Below are positions 43,916 through 52,184 of a stretch of DNA of 64,000 bases, piece by piece. Numbering within the stretch: position 1 is the stretch's first letter; every line of letters begins with the position of its first letter. The notes below the pieces were generated by a model that made no database searches, was not told the DNA's origin, and saw only the letters and a list, made by a program, of their open reading frames with translations. The translations under genes and the position numbers were made by a program. This DNA comes from an uncultured Anaerolineae bacterium (lineage in GTDB: Bacteria; Chloroflexota; Anaerolineae; Anaerolineales; Villigracilaceae), in NCBI GenBank assembly GCA_903875215.1, contig CAIQVH010000031.1, positions 310,001 through 374,000 on the forward strand, in the 5' to 3' direction.

Positions 43916-44989
43916 ATGACTGCTTCGAAAAAGATTAATCTCGCTGTAATCGGGCTGGGTTGGGTGGCTACCAATCGGCACATCCCAATCATCCTGCGCC
44001 AGCCGCAGCTGAATTTCTACGGAGTGATCGACAAACGTCCGGAACGAATTCAACGTCTGGCAGAGAAATTCCCAGAGATCAAGACATCCATCTCAACTAG
44101 CGGGGAAATGCCCTGGGGCGATGAGGTCCAGGCAGTGCTGATTGCCACCGATCCACTCACTCACTTTCCGCTGGCCCGGCAAGCACTCTTAAACGGAAAA
44201 CATGTGCTGATGGAAAAACCATTTACCATGACTCCAGCAGAAAGCGAGGAGCTGCAAGAAATGGCCGCGCGCAACGGGCGGGTGTGTTGCGTGGTGCATA
44301 ATTTCCAGTTTGCGCGATCCACGCTTAAACTGCAGGCCCTGATCCGTAGTGGGCTGTTGGGTGAACTGCAGAGCATTGAAGCCGTGCAATTCTCCAACCC
44401 GCGCCGGCGACTGCCAGCCTGGTATGAGCAGTTGCCCTGCGGATTATTTTATGATGAATCTCCGCATATGTTCTACATGCTGGAAGCGCTCGCCGGGCAG
44501 ATGATGCAGCCGGTCGCTTCCACCCTGGTCGGCCGAGCCGGGCAGAATACACCGGTCAGTGTCAGCGCGCAATACCAGGTCGGAGGACTTCCCATCCGCT
44601 TGAATATGAACTTCGAGGCGGCGCTCAGCGAATGGCACATCACCGTCATGGGAACCAAAGGTGTCGGAATTGTGGACCTGTTCCGTGACATCCTGGTGAC
44701 CCTGCCCAATGACGGCGGTCACGGCGCACGGGAGATTCTGGCCAGCAGCGGCGCGGTTATTGCTTCCCACCTAGCAGGCTTCGCCGCCTCCGGTCTGCTG
44801 CTGGCACGCGGCCAGTTATTCTACGGGGCCGACCTGGTCTGGAAAAAGTTCATACATGTGCTGCAGAGCGGTGAATCGGCGGGGCAGATTTCGGCAGCCA
44901 GTGGAGCGCGCGTGGTTGCCATGCAGCACCAGCTAATGGGTCAGAGCGCCCGCTTTGAGTTACCAGCGCATGCGCATCACGACGTTTAG
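43916..44989 (+). CDS. Gfo/Idh/MocA-family oxidoreductase
   Basis: This 357-residue protein has an N-terminal Rossmann domain (LAVIGLGWVATNRHIP, about 8-23) and a C-terminal alpha/beta substrate domain. The motif LMEKPFTMTPAESEEL near residue 99 has the EKP of the family, which oxidises or epimerises sugars or inositol with NAD(P). It lies ten bases after the methyltransferase gene and overlaps the next glycosyltransferase start by 20 bases, so it probably makes a nucleotide-sugar for the cluster. AAGGAAAACTC precedes the ATG. Confidence 0.9.
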   Translation: MTASKKINLAVIGLGWVATNRHIPIILRQPQLNFYGVIDKRPERIQRLAEKFPEIKTSISTSGEMPWGDEVQAVLIATDPLTHFPLARQALLNGKHVLMEKPFTMTPAESEELQEMAARNGRVCCVVHNFQFARSTLKLQALIRSGLLGELQSIEAVQFSNPRRRLPAWYEQLPCGLFYDESPHMFYMLEALAGQMMQPVASTLVGRAGQNTPVSVSAQYQVGGLPIRLNMNFEAALSEWHITVMGTKGVGIVDLFRDILVTLPNDGGHGAREILASSGAVIASHLAGFAASGLLLARGQLFYGADLVWKKFIHVLQSGESAGQISAASGARVVAMQHQLMGQSARFELPAHAHHDV

Positions 44990-46088
44990 CAATTATTTTC
45001 CCGAACACGCTGGCGGAATTGAATTTGTGGCACTGAATCTTACCCAGCGCTGGCGGATGCATCACCCGGTGCTGTGGGTGGCCTGCGATGACCAGAAACG
45101 GCCTCACAGCCCAGGCGCGGAGGATTTGGCTCTGCATGCATGGAATTTTACCGAGCAGCGCCTGGGCTTTCCGTACCCTCTTCCGCTGGGGAAATCCGTC
45201 TTTCAAATCTTCCAGGCTGTCCGCCAAAGCGAAATTGTGCACCTGCATGACTGCCTGTATGCCGCCAATTTTCTCGCCTTCCTGGCAGCGCGCTGGTATC
45301 GCAAGCCGGTGGTTGTCACCCAGCATGTCGGGCCTGTCCCCTATGTGGAAAAGTACAAGAACCTGCTTCAGGCCTGGGCCTATCGTGGACTCGGCAGGCT
45401 GATTCTCGGAAACGCCGAGCAAGTTGTTTTCATTAACGAGCGAGTTCGGCGCGGGTTTGAAGAACAAATGCGCCTGCGCCGACCGGGCCTGCTCATCCCC
45501 AACGGGGTGGATCATGCCCTCTTCCGCCCGCCTGTGCCCGCCGAACGGGACGAACTGCGCGAGCGGCTGGGATTTGCGCACGGCGAGTGCATCCTGCTTT
45601 TCACCGGGCGGTTCACTCAGAAAAAAGGCCTGCACCTGATCCGCCAGCTGGCGCAGGCGCGCCCTGGCTTGCGCTGGGTGCTGATTGGAGGCGGCGAAAT
45701 TGACCCGCAGACGTGGCAACTGCCCAATCTCAACGTACTACCGCCACAGGATCAGCTGGTTCTGCGGGAATATTTCGCCGCCTCCGACCTGCTGATCCTG
45801 CCCTCCGTCGGTGAAGGGTTTCCACTCGTTGTGCAGGAAGCGCTTTCGTGCGGCCTGCCGGCGGCTGTTTCCAGCGAGACACATGCCCAACTACCGGATG
45901 CGCCGCTCATCGCCCTGAATCCAACCGATCTGGATGGATCACTCACTACATTGGACACGATCTGCTCCAGCCCGGAGCAGCTATCCCGCCTGCGAAGCTC
46001 AGCGTTGAGCTACGCCGAACGCTGGGATTGGGACCAGGTCGCGAACCAGTATGAAGACCTATTCTCCCGCCTGCTGGCCTTCGACTGA
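44970..46088 (+). CDS. Family 4 (GT-B) glycosyltransferase
   Basis: This 372-residue protein has N-terminal FSNYFPEHAGGIEFVALNLTQRW (acceptor loop of GT4) and the C-terminal donor motif E-x7-E within SVGEGFPLVVQEALSCGLPA (about 277-296). LLFTGRFTQKKGLHLIRQLA starts the second Rossmann domain. It retains anomeric configuration and should add a sugar from a nucleotide donor. The ATG at 44970 is preferred; a TTG at 44955 is possible. It overlaps the preceding gene and ends 11 bases before the next one. Confidence 0.9.
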   Translation: MRITTFSNYFPEHAGGIEFVALNLTQRWRMHHPVLWVACDDQKRPHSPGAEDLALHAWNFTEQRLGFPYPLPLGKSVFQIFQAVRQSEIVHLHDCLYAANFLAFLAARWYRKPVVVTQHVGPVPYVEKYKNLLQAWAYRGLGRLILGNAEQVVFINERVRRGFEEQMRLRRPGLLIPNGVDHALFRPPVPAERDELRERLGFAHGECILLFTGRFTQKKGLHLIRQLAQARPGLRWVLIGGGEIDPQTWQLPNLNVLPPQDQLVLREYFAASDLLILPSVGEGFPLVVQEALSCGLPAAVSSETHAQLPDAPLIALNPTDLDGSLTTLDTICSSPEQLSRLRSSALSYAERWDWDQVANQYEDLFSRLLAFD

Positions 46089-46099
46089 ATCGCTACAAC

Positions 46100-48178
46100 A
46101 TGCGCCCAACCCTGAAAAACACGTTACTTACCGCCGCCTGCCTGGCCTGGGGAATTCTCACCCTGGCATTATCGGCTTTCGCCAACCGGCCCGGCCACGT
46201 CCAGATTGCCAGCCTGACCGCCTGGCCCTCGCTGGCCGGGATCAACACGCTGAGCTACGGGCTCGAACTGCTTGCAGCATTGAGCGGGGCGGGAGTTTTT
46301 TCCCTGGCTTGCTTTCTGCTCGGGCTGAGGTTGATTGGCCCTCTGACTGATTCCAGCAAATCCAGGTTGGCTCTGGCTGCCAGCGCATTCGTGACCGGAG
46401 AAATCGTCTTCTCGCTGTTATTTCTGGGCCTGATCAGCCTGGTCAGGTTGACTCCACCGATGGTAGCCGGACTGCTGATCGGCGGAAGCCTGGCAGGTCT
46501 ACCAGCCTTGAGAGCTTTCATCGCCCGGCCTCTCCGCTGGCGCCTGCCGGACGAATTCTCCGCGGCTGAGCAGCTGATCGCCGCCTTGCTCCTCAGTCTC
46601 CTGCTCCTGGCCCTGCTTTACTCAACCGCGAGGCTGAGCTACGACTCTCTCGTTGAATATTTCTCCCATGCCCGCATCATGGCCGTCACCCGGCAGGCCA
46701 TTTTCTTCTACTACAAAGACTCGTTTGTGGTCAGTTCGTTTCACCCCGGAATCCTGTTTACGGCCCTAATCCAACTCTTTGGCGACCAGGCTGCGCGCCT
46801 TTTCTCATGGGTCAACGGGCTGACTATTCTGATCCTGGGCTTGGCCCTGGCCCGCGAAACCGGCCTGCGCCCGCGCGCCCAACTCTATTTCCTGACACTG
46901 ATGCTGTCCAGCACCGCCTTTGTCGACCTGCTCGGGGATGGCAAAATCGAATTAATCAGCACCGCCCCAATCCTGGCTGGCATTTACTGGATGCTGCTCA
47001 GCCTGAAAAACCCCACCCGCTCAACCTTCACCCTGATCGGTCTGCTGGTGGGCTTCGCCCTGATTGCGCGCCCCTACAACCTGTTCCTCGTCACCCTGTT
47101 CGTTGGCATTTTTTACGCCTTTAGCACCACGAACCTCTGGCGCACCAACCCGCAGAAATTCAAAACACTGCTCGCCACCGGGCTTTGGAGCCTGCCCCCC
47201 CTGCTGGCTCTCGGTTTGTTCCACCTTCAGCAAAACTGGATCTGGCTGGGTAGTCCGCTCGCCCCCCTGACCTATGCCCGCGAACTGGGCGCTAAGGACT
47301 GGCAATGGCAATTCGACCCGGCCACGCTGACCACGCTGCGCCTGTTTTACCCGCTAACCGTCAGCTTTTTCAACTCACCACAAAGCCTGGGCACCCTTTC
47401 ACCCCTGCTGGTAGGATTTCTGCCCTTTGCCCTGATGAAAGATCTGCGCCGAAACCTGTTTAAAAGCCCCAGTCTCCAATCCCTGACTGTTCCCGCCCTA
47501 TTGACGCTTACCACCTGGGTGGCGCTCTTCTTCACCATCGTGGAAATCCGCTACGTCTTCTTCCTGTGGATTCTGCTCTTCCTTGTCGTCGCCTGCTGGC
47601 TGGAAACCCTGCTGACCCCCGGCTTGCTTCTCATGCGCCCAATCTTCTCCAGCCTGATTGTCCTCACCCTGGCTGGCGCCGGTTTCAGAATCCTGCTCAT
47701 CGCTGCTGAAACCTACTCTCCCCAAGACTCAACCGGTAACGCCCATTGCACCACTCTGCACTTCTGCACCTTTTTTGACCCGCTCAACCAGGATGCCACC
47801 CCCGGCGAACGCATCCTGGCCCTCAACGCCTATCGCTACTATTTACGCCCAGACCTGTTCGCCTGCTCTGCGCGCGCAGAAGAATATCCCCAACTGGAAG
47901 CGCTTGCGCAAAAGAATTCCGGCGAATTCTGGGTCGCCGCCTACCGCATGGGATTTCGCAGCCTGTTGTACGAAAAGAACTTCGCCCAATTCCACTCCCG
48001 TTTCGGCACCCTGCCCGACCCCAAAACTGCCCCCGCCTGGCTGAGCGTGACACTGCTTTCCACTAATTCCTACGACGATACCATCTACCGGCTGGAAGCG
48101 CACAACCCTCCATTTCAGCCCGAAAAAACCTGTCAATTGGATGACCAGTCACTGTGGCAAGTCATCCCGACGAATTAA
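46100..48178 (+). CDS. Polytopic membrane protein, probable lipid-linked-sugar glycosyltransferase
   Basis: This 692-residue protein has about twelve to fourteen hydrophobic segments up to residue 545 and an outside-facing C-terminal domain. SYDSLVEYFSHARIM (about 180-195) and FHPGILFTALIQLFGD resemble the first extracytoplasmic loop of GT-C/PMT_2-type transferases, which take sugars from polyprenyl phosphate. The neighbouring GT2 could supply that donor. The specific enzyme cannot be named. The start has no good ribosome site but lies 11 bases after the previous stop. Confidence 0.72.
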   Translation: MRPTLKNTLLTAACLAWGILTLALSAFANRPGHVQIASLTAWPSLAGINTLSYGLELLAALSGAGVFSLACFLLGLRLIGPLTDSSKSRLALAASAFVTGEIVFSLLFLGLISLVRLTPPMVAGLLIGGSLAGLPALRAFIARPLRWRLPDEFSAAEQLIAALLLSLLLLALLYSTARLSYDSLVEYFSHARIMAVTRQAIFFYYKDSFVVSSFHPGILFTALIQLFGDQAARLFSWVNGLTILILGLALARETGLRPRAQLYFLTLMLSSTAFVDLLGDGKIELISTAPILAGIYWMLLSLKNPTRSTFTLIGLLVGFALIARPYNLFLVTLFVGIFYAFSTTNLWRTNPQKFKTLLATGLWSLPPLLALGLFHLQQNWIWLGSPLAPLTYARELGAKDWQWQFDPATLTTLRLFYPLTVSFFNSPQSLGTLSPLLVGFLPFALMKDLRRNLFKSPSLQSLTVPALLTLTTWVALFFTIVEIRYVFFLWILLFLVVACWLETLLTPGLLLMRPIFSSLIVLTLAGAGFRILLIAAETYSPQDSTGNAHCTTLHFCTFFDPLNQDATPGERILALNAYRYYLRPDLFACSARAEEYPQLEALAQKNSGEFWVAAYRMGFRSLLYEKNFAQFHSRFGTLPDPKTAPAWLSVTLLSTNSYDDTIYRLEAHNPPFQPEKTCQLDDQSLWQVIPTN

Positions 48179-48251
48179 TATCCTGCCAACAATGGATACA
48201 ACCCCATGCCTGAGCGATGGCAAAATTTTTCATGAAAGCTGAAACAGATTC

Positions 48252-50123
48252 TCAGCTGGAGCCGGGCCGGCTGGCGCGATTCTCCAAGGCCGCCGCCATA
48301 ATTTGCTGCACACGCTCAACCATGCTGGATGGATCCGGGTGCAGACCTTCTACCAGCAGTGCGCTTTCGTAAATCTGCTCGATGATCAGGTGCTGTAAAT
48401 CGGAACCAGGCTCGAGCGTGATCAGATCTTTTAGCATGACGTGTCCCGGATTAAGCTCTAAAATCTTTTTTGGAGCCTCAAATTCTTCCCCCAGGTATTT
48501 ATAGACGCGCTGCATTTCGGGGTTAGGCGCGCCTTCCGGATCGACCAAACGCGCCACAGACTGGGAAAGCCGCTGGCTGGCGCGCACGCCGCTGACGCGC
48601 TCCCCGAGCACTTCCTTGAACTGAGTCACCAGTGTGGTGAAATCTTCATCGGCAAGGCGGGACGATTCCGGGCTGGAATCAGGGCTGGAGGCTGGTGGAA
48701 GGTCGGCCTGGGCGACGTTTTCCAGCGGGTAATCCTTGTAAGAGCGCAGACCCATCAGCATGAATGCGTCCAGCGGATCGGTCAACAGCAGAACTTCGGT
48801 TCCCTGCGCATGGAAATATTCCAGGTGGGGACTGCGCAGAACGGAAGCTGGAGCATCGCCGACAATGTAGTAAATGACTTTTTGCCCGTCCGGAATGCGG
48901 CCCAGGTAATCATCCAACCCTGTCCACGATTCAGGGCGCAGGTTGGTCTTGAAGCGCAGTAAAGGCTTGAGCCCTTCGGTTTCTGACGGATTGGCGGCGA
49001 TACCCTGCTTGAGGTATCCGCCAAATTCCTGCCAGAAGGTGGCATATTTCTCAGCCTCATTTTTTGCGAGCGACTCCAATTCCTTCATCACCTGCCCGGC
49101 CAGTACTTTTCTCAGTTTGGGCATCAGGCCGCTCGATTGCACCGTCTCGCGAGAAACATTCAGCGGCAGGTCTTCCGAATCGACCACCCCCTGAACAAAA
49201 CGAAAATGTTCAGGCAACAGCGCCTTGTTATACTCGTCAATCAGAATGTTGCGTGAATATAACTTCAGCCCGTCCTCTTTGCGCAGCGAAAAGACTCCGC
49301 GTTCTCCCTTGCCAGGGATGTAGAGCAGCGCGTACAACTGCACCGGCGCGTCGGTTTGGGTATGCAGGTGCAGCAGCGGAGACTCAAAATCGAGCGTCAG
49401 CGTGCGATAAAAATCCTGGTACTGCTCCTCCGTTACAGACTGCCGGGAGGTGCGCCACAACGATGCCTGCTTGTTAACCGGCTGGGGCTCCTCGCCAAGG
49501 TAGATGGGGAACCCGATGTAATCAGAGTGCTTGCGGATGATGGCTTTCAGGCGATATTCATCTGCAAATTCCCAGGCATCTTCCTTCAACTGGATTTCGA
49601 TGCGGGTGCCGCGCGTGGACATTTCTGCCGCACCGACCTCGAAATGATCTTCCCCGGTGGCGAACCAGCTGACCGGTTCCGCTTCCTGTTTGAAAGAGCG
49701 GGAACTGACCCGCACCGACTCGGCCACCATGAAAACCGAATAGAATCCCACGCCAAATTGCCCAATCACCTGAGAAAAATCGGACTGCTGATTTTTCGCC
49801 GCCTCGATGAATTTGCGCGCCCCTGATTGTGCAATCGTACCAAGATGCTCGATGATTTCTTCCCGCGTCATGCCAAGCCCGGTATCTTCAATCACCAGCC
49901 GGTGATTCTCTTTATCCGCACTCAAGCGGATGCACAATTCGGCGCGCGGATCGAGCACCTCGGCATTGGTCAACATCTCAAAGCGCAGGCGGTTGAGCGC
50001 ATCCGAAGCATTGGAAAGCAGTTCGCGCAGAAACACCTCGCGATCCTGGTAAAGGGAATGGATCAGGATGTTGAGCAGTTGTTTGGTTTCAGCTTTAAAG
50101 GTAAAAGATTGAGATTCTGTCAT
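48252..50123 (-). CDS. htpG: Hsp90-family molecular chaperone HtpG
   Basis: This 623-residue chaperone has an N-terminal GHKL ATPase domain with LLSNASDALNRLRFE, DTGLGMTREEIIEHLGTIAQSG and GQFGVGFYSVFMVAE, a middle domain containing the catalytic-loop arginine region (PLNVSRETVQ) and a C-terminal dimerisation domain. It folds or remodels client proteins with ATP. TCAGGAGCCAGCC precedes ATG 50123; the upstream in-frame extension is rejected. It stands alone, 123 bases past the end of ABC pair 3. Confidence 0.96.
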   Translation of the reverse strand: MTESQSFTFKAETKQLLNILIHSLYQDREVFLRELLSNASDALNRLRFEMLTNAEVLDPRAELCIRLSADKENHRLVIEDTGLGMTREEIIEHLGTIAQSGARKFIEAAKNQQSDFSQVIGQFGVGFYSVFMVAESVRVSSRSFKQEAEPVSWFATGEDHFEVGAAEMSTRGTRIEIQLKEDAWEFADEYRLKAIIRKHSDYIGFPIYLGEEPQPVNKQASLWRTSRQSVTEEQYQDFYRTLTLDFESPLLHLHTQTDAPVQLYALLYIPGKGERGVFSLRKEDGLKLYSRNILIDEYNKALLPEHFRFVQGVVDSEDLPLNVSRETVQSSGLMPKLRKVLAGQVMKELESLAKNEAEKYATFWQEFGGYLKQGIAANPSETEGLKPLLRFKTNLRPESWTGLDDYLGRIPDGQKVIYYIVGDAPASVLRSPHLEYFHAQGTEVLLLTDPLDAFMLMGLRSYKDYPLENVAQADLPPASSPDSSPESSRLADEDFTTLVTQFKEVLGERVSGVRASQRLSQSVARLVDPEGAPNPEMQRVYKYLGEEFEAPKKILELNPGHVMLKDLITLEPGSDLQHLIIEQIYESALLVEGLHPDPSSMVERVQQIMAAALENRASRPGSS

Positions 50124-50246
50124 GGCTGGCTCCTGATAGGCTATATTTCGGAATACGGGAATTTTATAACCTCTATATCCGGTTGTGTGCAAGAAAAATA
50201 TTAGAAAATATGCTACTCAGTCCAACCTGATCCTGAGAAATTTTGC

Positions 50247-52073
50247 TCAAATCGCATTCCCCTTAAACTGGCTCATATACAACGCATAGAAAAATCCCTT
50301 CATCGCCAGCAGCTCGGAATGCTTGCCGCGCTCGATGATCTCCCCGTCCTTGATCACCAGCACCTGGTCGGCATCGCGGATGGTGGACAGGCGGTGGGCG
50401 ATCACAAAACTGGTGCGGCCTTCCATCAGCTTGAGCAGCGCCTGCTGGATGCGCACCTCGGTGCGCGTGTCCACGCTGGATGTGGCTTCGTCCAGGATCA
50501 AAATGCCTGGGTCGGCCAAAATCGCGCGCGCAATCGCCAGCATCTGGCGCTGGCCCTGGCTCAGGTTGGCGGCGCGCTCCGAAAGCACAGTCTGGTATCC
50601 GTGCGGGAACTGGCGGATAAAGTGGTCAGCGTCGGCCATTTTGGCGGCCTCGATCACCTCATCGTCGCTCGCGTTCAGCCGCCCGTAGCGGATATTCTCC
50701 ATGACCGTATCGGCAAACATGAACGTATCCTGCAAGACCAGCCCCAACTGGCGGCGCAGGTCGGCGCGGCGGATGTCGCGCAGGTCATGCCCGTCGATGC
50801 GGATCGAACCGCCGTCGATGTCGTAAAAACGCGTCAGCAGGTTGGTGATAGTCGTTTTCCCCGCCCCGGTCGGGCCAACCAAAGCAATTGTCTGTCCCGG
50901 CAAAGCCTCCAGCGTCATATTTTTGATGATGGGATGTCCCGTTTCGTAGGAGAAATCCACCGCCTGGAATTCGACGTGACCCTGGATATTTTCCAGCGAG
51001 ACCGCCCCGGAAACGTCTTCCGTTTCAGAAGCCGTGTCAATCACCTCGAAGACCCGCTCCGCGCCCGCCAATGCAGCCTGGATGGCGTTATAGATATTGG
51101 CAAGCTGGCGCAGGGGCGAGATAAATCCGTGGGCGTAACTGATAAAGGTGGCGATAATGCCCACGGTCACGAGTCCCTTCAAGGCCAGCCATCCGCCCAA
51201 TCCCGCTAAAACGATGACAAACAGGTTGCCCAACTGGTTGGTGAGCGGCATCAGCATCATGGCGTAAGTGTTGGCGAAAACGCCCGCCTTGAACACGTCC
51301 GCGTTGACCCGCTGGAAGTTCTCGACCGAGGTTTCGTTGCGGCGAAAAGCCTTGACCACGCGCTGCCCGCTGATGGACTCTTCCATTACGCCGTTCAGTT
51401 CGCCCAGGCTTTTTTGCAGATCGCGGAAGCCCTTGCGGGTCGATTTGGCGATAAAGTCCGTGAACCAGACCATGATCGGCACAACGATGACCGAAGCCAG
51501 CGCCAGCCAGAAATTGAGCACAAACATCGCCACCACAAACCCGACCAGCGACAGCACGCTGCCCAGCATGGCGATGACGTTTTGCGAAACGGCCTGGTTG
51601 ATGGCTTCGATGTCGTTGGTCAGGCGGCTCATCAATTCCCCGGCGTTGTGCGTGTCGAAAAACTTGAGCGAAAGCTCTTGCAGGTGCGTGAACAAGTCGC
51701 GGCGCAGGTCTTTGAGCGCGCGCTGCGAGACCCCGGCCATCGTCCACGCCGAAAGTGCCTGGAGCGCCTGGTTGCTGATGTAAACACCGAGCAGCAGCAG
51801 CGCCATTTGGGCGAGTCCCGCCAGATGTTTGTCGCTGATATATTGGTCGATAGCGCGCCCCATCAGGTACGGCCCGAGCAAATCCAGAGCGGTGGTGACG
51901 AGGATGAGAATAAAAACAAGAATAATCGCCGCCCGGTAATGGCTGAGATACGGAATCAGCCGGGCGAGCGCCTTGCGCGGGTCGGCTGCTTTTTCGATTT
52001 TTGCCGGGCGAATGGCTCCGCGTTGGGCCAGGTTTGCGCGAACTTGTTGTTGGGAGGATGTTTGTTGGGTCAT
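50247..52073 (-). CDS. Heterodimeric ABC exporter subunit, canonical Walker B (pair 3, second gene)
   Basis: This 608-residue half-transporter has an unusual Gln-rich N-terminus (TQQTSSQQQ), membrane segments in about 45-330 and an ATPase domain at about 370-600. Walker A is GPTGAGKTT, and Walker B ends in the catalytic Glu529 (LILDEATSSVD). The signature is LSQGQ rather than LSGGQ. It pairs with the product of 52185-53981, from which it is separated by a 111-base gap filled by a palindromic repeat. Confidence 0.92.
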   Translation of the reverse strand: MTQQTSSQQQVRANLAQRGAIRPAKIEKAADPRKALARLIPYLSHYRAAIILVFILILVTTALDLLGPYLMGRAIDQYISDKHLAGLAQMALLLLGVYISNQALQALSAWTMAGVSQRALKDLRRDLFTHLQELSLKFFDTHNAGELMSRLTNDIEAINQAVSQNVIAMLGSVLSLVGFVVAMFVLNFWLALASVIVVPIMVWFTDFIAKSTRKGFRDLQKSLGELNGVMEESISGQRVVKAFRRNETSVENFQRVNADVFKAGVFANTYAMMLMPLTNQLGNLFVIVLAGLGGWLALKGLVTVGIIATFISYAHGFISPLRQLANIYNAIQAALAGAERVFEVIDTASETEDVSGAVSLENIQGHVEFQAVDFSYETGHPIIKNMTLEALPGQTIALVGPTGAGKTTITNLLTRFYDIDGGSIRIDGHDLRDIRRADLRRQLGLVLQDTFMFADTVMENIRYGRLNASDDEVIEAAKMADADHFIRQFPHGYQTVLSERAANLSQGQRQMLAIARAILADPGILILDEATSSVDTRTEVRIQQALLKLMEGRTSFVIAHRLSTIRDADQVLVIKDGEIIERGKHSELLAMKGFFYALYMSQFKGNAI

Positions 52074-52086
52074 ATTTCAAAACCTT

Positions 52087-52180
52087 TTTGGACACGGATT
52101 GCACGGATTTACACGGATAGAGCTCTTAAGAATTAAAAGATCCGTGTTTTTCCGTGGCATCCGTGAAATCCGTGTCCAAA
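52087..52180. repeat. CACGGAT-type palindromic repeat between the genes of ABC pair 3
   Basis: TTTGGACACGGATT (52087-52100) is perfectly inverted at 52167-52180, and inside are further copies of CACGGAT (52102-52108, 52112-52118) and ATCCGTG (52140-52146, 52159-52165). The whole gap between the two subunit genes consists of this 94-base imperfect palindrome. Such cACGGATTt repeats are known to me as dispersed intergenic elements in several bacterial groups. Confidence 0.75.
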
Positions 52181-52184
52181 GCTC

